From NCBI RefSeq assembly GCF_002420705.1, contig NZ_DIIM01000001.1, positions 1-64,000 on the forward strand: DNA of 64,000 nucleotides. The letters are read 5' to 3'. Shown here one piece after another: positions 60,825-64,000 of the stretch. The stretch is from Sphingobacterium sp. UBA5670 (GTDB taxonomy: Bacteria; Bacteroidota; Bacteroidia; Sphingobacteriales; Sphingobacteriaceae). Both the position numbers and the translations under genes were made by a program. Positions within the stretch are counted from its first letter, which is position 1, and each line of letters begins with the position of its first letter. Under the pieces are notes generated by a model that did no database searches, was not told the DNA's origin, and saw only the letters and a program-made list of their open reading frames with translations.

Positions 60825-62256
60825 GAATAGATTATATCACTATACAGGTTTCGCACTTTTCTTACTTAGTTTGGCATCCTGCAAACCCTTAGAAATAAAA
60901 CAGCGTACTGAAAATAGAGCCGTACCCGAAAAATATGGCTATGCTGACAGCGACACAGCAAATACAGGAAAAATAAAATGGAACAACTATTTCAATGATC
61001 CTAACTTACAGACATTGATAGGCCAGGCCTTGGCCAATAATCAGGAGCTTCATATTATCCTTCAAGAAATTGAAATTGCCAAAAATGAGGTCAATGCCAA
61101 GAAAGGTGAATATTTACCTTCCGTAGGTGTAAAGGTTGGTGCTGGTGTCGATAAAGTGAGCCGATACACCAATATTGGAGCAATGGAAAAGAATACCGAG
61201 ATCGAACCTGGACGGGAAATGCCTGAACCCTTATTTGATTTTGGCGTTGGTCTACAAGCACAATGGGAAACAGATATCTGGGGTAAACTGCACAACGCCA
61301 CTAAGGCTCAACTGCAGCGATATTTAGCCAGCGTGGAAGGTAAAAATTTCATGGTAACACACCTGATCTCCGAAATAGCGGATTCTTATTATGAACTGCT
61401 GGCACTAGACAATGAACTGCTGGTCATCAATGAAAATGTAAAGATTCAAAATGATGCCTTGGTTGTTGTGAATGACCTGAAAAAAAATGCGCGTTCCAAT
61501 AAGCTAGCAGTCAAAAGATTCGAAGCGCAGATTTTGAAAACACAAGGTATGCAATATGATATTAAGCAGAAAATCACGGAGACAGAAAATAAAATCAATT
61601 ACCTCGTAGGTAGGTTCCCGCAGCCGGTTCAAAGAGACCAAGCCTCCTTTGACAAGCTTGTTCCTCAAACCGTCTACACAGGTATTCCCTCGGAGCTATT
61701 AGAAAACAGACCCGATATTAAACAGGCGGAGTATGAACTCGCAGCTTCCAAGCTGGACATAAAATCGGCTAAGGCCCGCTTTTACCCCTCACTAGATATT
61801 GCTGCTGGTGTAGGGTTTCAAGCCTTTGATCCAACTTACCTCATTAAGCCGGAATCATTTCTGTCTTCGCTCGTTGGAGAACTCACTGCACCCCTGATCA
61901 ATAAACGAGCAATCAAAGCGGCTTATTATAACGCCAACGCACGACAAGTACAAGCTGTCTACCATTATGAGCAAACGATACTGGGGGCATATATAGAAGT
62001 GGCAAACCAGCTCTCCAAAATTAAAAATCTGGAAAATGGTCTGGATATTAAGACCAAAGAAGTGGATGCATTAAATGAATCTATTGGTATTTCTAATGAT
62101 CTATTTAAATATGCACGTGCCGATTATATGGAAGTTCTGTTAACGCAACGTGATGCATTGGAGTCCAAATTTGAGCTTGTTGAAAAGAAAGTCAACCAAC
62201 TCAAAGCAAGTGTAGCGATATACCGATCGCTAGGCGGTGGATGGGACCATCAGTAG
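60817..62256 (+). CDS. Outer-membrane efflux factor (OprM/TolC family)
   Basis: A 479-residue lipoprotein (signal ending SLASC, Cys22) of the NodT/OprM subgroup, with two outer membrane efflux repeats (about 65-255 and 270-470). Blocks such as WNNYFNDPNLQTLIGQALAN, SELLENRPDIKQAEYELAAS and ITDAQRDALE-like VLLTQRDALESKFELVEKK mark the family. It forms the exit duct for the pump encoded upstream. A terminator follows the stop by 30 bp. Confidence 0.93.
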   Translation: MNKNRLYHYTGFALFLLSLASCKPLEIKQRTENRAVPEKYGYADSDTANTGKIKWNNYFNDPNLQTLIGQALANNQELHIILQEIEIAKNEVNAKKGEYLPSVGVKVGAGVDKVSRYTNIGAMEKNTEIEPGREMPEPLFDFGVGLQAQWETDIWGKLHNATKAQLQRYLASVEGKNFMVTHLISEIADSYYELLALDNELLVINENVKIQNDALVVVNDLKKNARSNKLAVKRFEAQILKTQGMQYDIKQKITETENKINYLVGRFPQPVQRDQASFDKLVPQTVYTGIPSELLENRPDIKQAEYELAASKLDIKSAKARFYPSLDIAAGVGFQAFDPTYLIKPESFLSSLVGELTAPLINKRAIKAAYYNANARQVQAVYHYEQTILGAYIEVANQLSKIKNLENGLDIKTKEVDALNESIGISNDLFKYARADYMEVLLTQRDALESKFELVEKKVNQLKASVAIYRSLGGGWDHQ

Positions 62257-62286
62257 TACGCTTTTAATTTTAGTTTTTATATGTTG

Positions 62287-62320
62287 GGGACTTATCATGT
62301 GATAAGTCCCTTTTTATTTT
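62287..62320 (+). terminator. Rho-independent terminator of the RND operon
   Basis: GGGACTTATCA pairs with TGATAAGTCCC (11 bp, tight loop) and is followed by TTTTTATTTT. It separates the RND operon from the convergent alpha-2-macroglobulin gene. Confidence 0.9.
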
Positions 62321-62330
62321 AACAATATAC

Positions 62331-64000
62331 CTATTCCACAACAATCTCTTTAATTTTCTCATTTCCATAGAATATTGGAAAATACATCAATTCAGCTTTT
62401 GCTGGATTGACCGTATAGGTCCCTGTAAATCGAGGTAAGAGTTCTATTTCAAAGGTATGCGTACCTTTTCCTAATTTATTGCAGAAAATGACAACACGAT
62501 CTTTGAAATGTTCACGGTGTGCCTCCATCCTAAAGTATCCATTTGATTTGCTCTCATAAGAACAGCCTGCCGGGATAGGGACTTCTATCTGTACGTACTC
62601 AGCTTCACCAGTCAATGTTACCGCTGCTTCAAGTTTTACTGGTTTTCCTTCTTTCAGTGTTGCTGCTGTAGCTCCATTCTCTTTGAATCGAGTTTCAACG
62701 ACAAGTCCCTTTTCTTTTTCTACAGCTGGATTGGGATTCCAAAAATTTTGATAAGCCGTCACAAAAGCTGGCCCCGTCCCTTCTTTCCTTACCTTAATTT
62801 GTTCATCGGACGTAAAAGTCTGTGTGTATGGAAATTTAGTAATCCGTTTGCCATTGATGACCATCACAGGTTGCTGGAAAGATTCTCCAGCTTTCAACAA
62901 ATCGGGTAAAATACGCCGTATAATACGGGAAGATTCATAAATGTTGCTCCAACGATTGTTTTGACGCTGCGCAAAGAAGTAATTGCGAATGTTCTCCAGA
63001 TCCGCTTCATGTCCTCCGATTGATTTTAGAACACTATAAGCCAGTAATGTATTTTCTGTATTCGTTTCTGTAGGACGTGGAAATAACACTTCTTTTTCTG
63101 CGATGACACCCGAGGTCCAATACAATCCGCCTAAAATTGTTTTTGAAGCGTATTTCAGCACACTGTCAGCAGCATGTACATCAGCAATTCCAAGTTTAGA
63201 AATCAAAAGATACCGCAGCAATTTATCCTTAGTAGATTTGCTCTTCAGCTTGGCATCAATTTCATTGAAATAATGTCTATAATCGGCCTTCGGATCCAAA
63301 CGGTTTAAGAAAACAAGGGAGCCAAACAGATTCTCTTTAGCCGTTTGAAGTTTATCTTTATCCAACAGAAGATCTAAAGAAGCAAGGCTATTTTTTAGTA
63401 GTGCCTGTTCACGTTCGGTATAGTATGCTTTATCGAGCACCACCTGGTAACCTGCCTCCTCGGCATCAAGCAGTACGCTTATAACATAGTTACTAATCCA
63501 CGACACCGTTTCACTCTTATCCCACCATCCCCAGCCTTGGGCAGTATTTTTGTTCTTTTGAAGTTCTTTTAAAAGACTGATGATCTTTTTATCTTCTTCA
63601 AAAGGTTTCCCAACTAATTTGGCCAGCTCTTTCTTTGAAAGGAGGGCACTCAATTTAGAAGCCATCTGTTCATTACAGAGATATTTATAACGATCGATGG
63701 ATTCTATTTCACGTTGTAAAAATTCGAGTGAACTTGCCTCGGCATGCACCGTAATTTCGCCTAATGCCGGTGAAGTTTTTAACAGGTATTCGGCTGTACT
63801 ATTGAGTACTTTAAAATCACCTTCATGTTGTTCAAGTCCTTTTTCAAAGATCGGAATACTCCGTTTTTCACCATCAAAATACCCATTGGAAAGACCTATC
63901 GAATAGGAAAGCTGAAGGCTGTCCCCCTGATTGGCTAGCACCGCTATCGGGTCCCGATATGATTTAGCGATTCTCAAAGACGCTTCTTGCGACGCCAATC
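62331..64000 (-). CDS. Alpha-2-macroglobulin family protein (C-terminal part, cut by the window)
   Basis: The last 555 or so residues of a large alpha-2-macroglobulin; the 5' part lies beyond 64000. The thioester motif CNEQ (usually CxEQ) lies in YLCNEQMASKLSALL, followed by the alpha/alpha-toroid helices (GWGWWDKSE, LLLDKDKLQTAKE) and a C-terminal receptor-binding-like domain (about 420-555, PIPAGCSYESKSNGYFRMEA). It traps proteases at the cell envelope in bacteria. The full protein in this genus is usually far longer, with N-terminal MG domains and often a carboxypeptidase-like region. Convergent with the RND operon. Confidence 0.9.
   Translation of the reverse strand, partial: LASQEASLRIAKSYRDPIAVLANQGDSLQLSYSIGLSNGYFDGEKRSIPIFEKGLEQHEGDFKVLNSTAEYLLKTSPALGEITVHAEASSLEFLQREIESIDRYKYLCNEQMASKLSALLSKKELAKLVGKPFEEDKKIISLLKELQKNKNTAQGWGWWDKSETVSWISNYVISVLLDAEEAGYQVVLDKAYYTEREQALLKNSLASLDLLLDKDKLQTAKENLFGSLVFLNRLDPKADYRHYFNEIDAKLKSKSTKDKLLRYLLISKLGIADVHAADSVLKYASKTILGGLYWTSGVIAEKEVLFPRPTETNTENTLLAYSVLKSIGGHEADLENIRNYFFAQRQNNRWSNIYESSRIIRRILPDLLKAGESFQQPVMVINGKRITKFPYTQTFTSDEQIKVRKEGTGPAFVTAYQNFWNPNPAVEKEKGLVVETRFKENGATAATLKEGKPVKLEAAVTLTGEAEYVQIEVPIPAGCSYESKSNGYFRMEAHREHFKDRVVIFCNKLGKGTHTFEIELLPRFTGTYTVNPAKAELMYFPIFYGNEKIKEIVVE

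Noticed and set aside
1..64000. CRISPR array or prophage
   Set aside because: No regularly spaced direct repeats with unique spacers, and no integrase, terminase or capsid-like genes were seen.

Overview
The window looks like chromosomal DNA of a Bacteroidota bacterium of the Sphingobacteriaceae type, most likely Sphingobacterium or a close relative. The reasons are the low to moderate GC content, several carboxypeptidase-regulatory-domain TonB-dependent receptors, FecR/ECF sigma pairs, DUF4374/DUF4876/DUF6850/DUF6496 proteins, a flavobacterial-style carotenoid operon, and promoters of the TTTG / TAnnTTTG type. No plasmid, phage or CRISPR signature is visible.

Layout. 1-2.6 kb: arsenic operon (ArsR, a DUF6428-like protein, a phosphatase-fold arsenate reductase, an ACR3 arsenite pump). 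2.6-4.4 kb: a DUF202 membrane protein and an exported enolase-superfamily enzyme. 4.9-13.7 kb (minus strand): a sigma / FecR / STN-TonB receptor / DUF4876 lipoprotein / DUF6850 barrel / di-haem peroxidase operon with a clear promoter. 13.9-19 kb: a second TonB receptor with a secreted tyrosine-phosphatase-like enzyme, and a divergent membrane-anchored AraC regulator. 19.3-29.5 kb (plus strand): sigma and short anti-sigma, two beta-propeller-like lipoproteins, a TonB receptor, a PepSY membrane protein and a large outer-membrane barrel. This matches the XusABC xenosiderophore module of Bacteroides plus a regulatory pair. 29.6-33.8 kb: carotenoid operon (MarR, CrtI, CrtB, CrtZ, lycopene cyclase). 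34-37.7 kb: an SDR enzyme and a hybrid histidine kinase. 38.3-41.3 kb: two exported ferritin-like proteins convergent with an RskA-like anti-sigma and SigK-like sigma. 41.5-46 kb: small lipoproteins and unknowns, a tRNA-Leu(TAG), and a ROK sugar kinase. 46-50.5 kb: an M13 peptidase, a family 2 glycosidase and a DUF6496 protein. 50.5-55.8 kb: a stress-flavoured set (DUF417, AraC, YoaK, universal stress protein, zinc alcohol dehydrogenase). 56-62.3 kb: a tripartite RND efflux operon. From 62.3 kb to the edge: the C-terminal part of an alpha-2-macroglobulin.

How the genes work together. Three independent TonB-receptor loci, two of them with their own ECF sigma/anti-sigma pair, suggest an organism that scavenges metals or metal chelates under local transcriptional control. 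The ars operon, carotenoids, exported ferritin-like proteins, RND pump and USP/ADH genes are stress-protection functions. The two parts least explained by known biology are the DUF4876/DUF6850/di-haem peroxidase operon and the duplicated propeller lipoprotein in the Xus-like locus. All functional calls rest on reading motifs and context; no database search was run.
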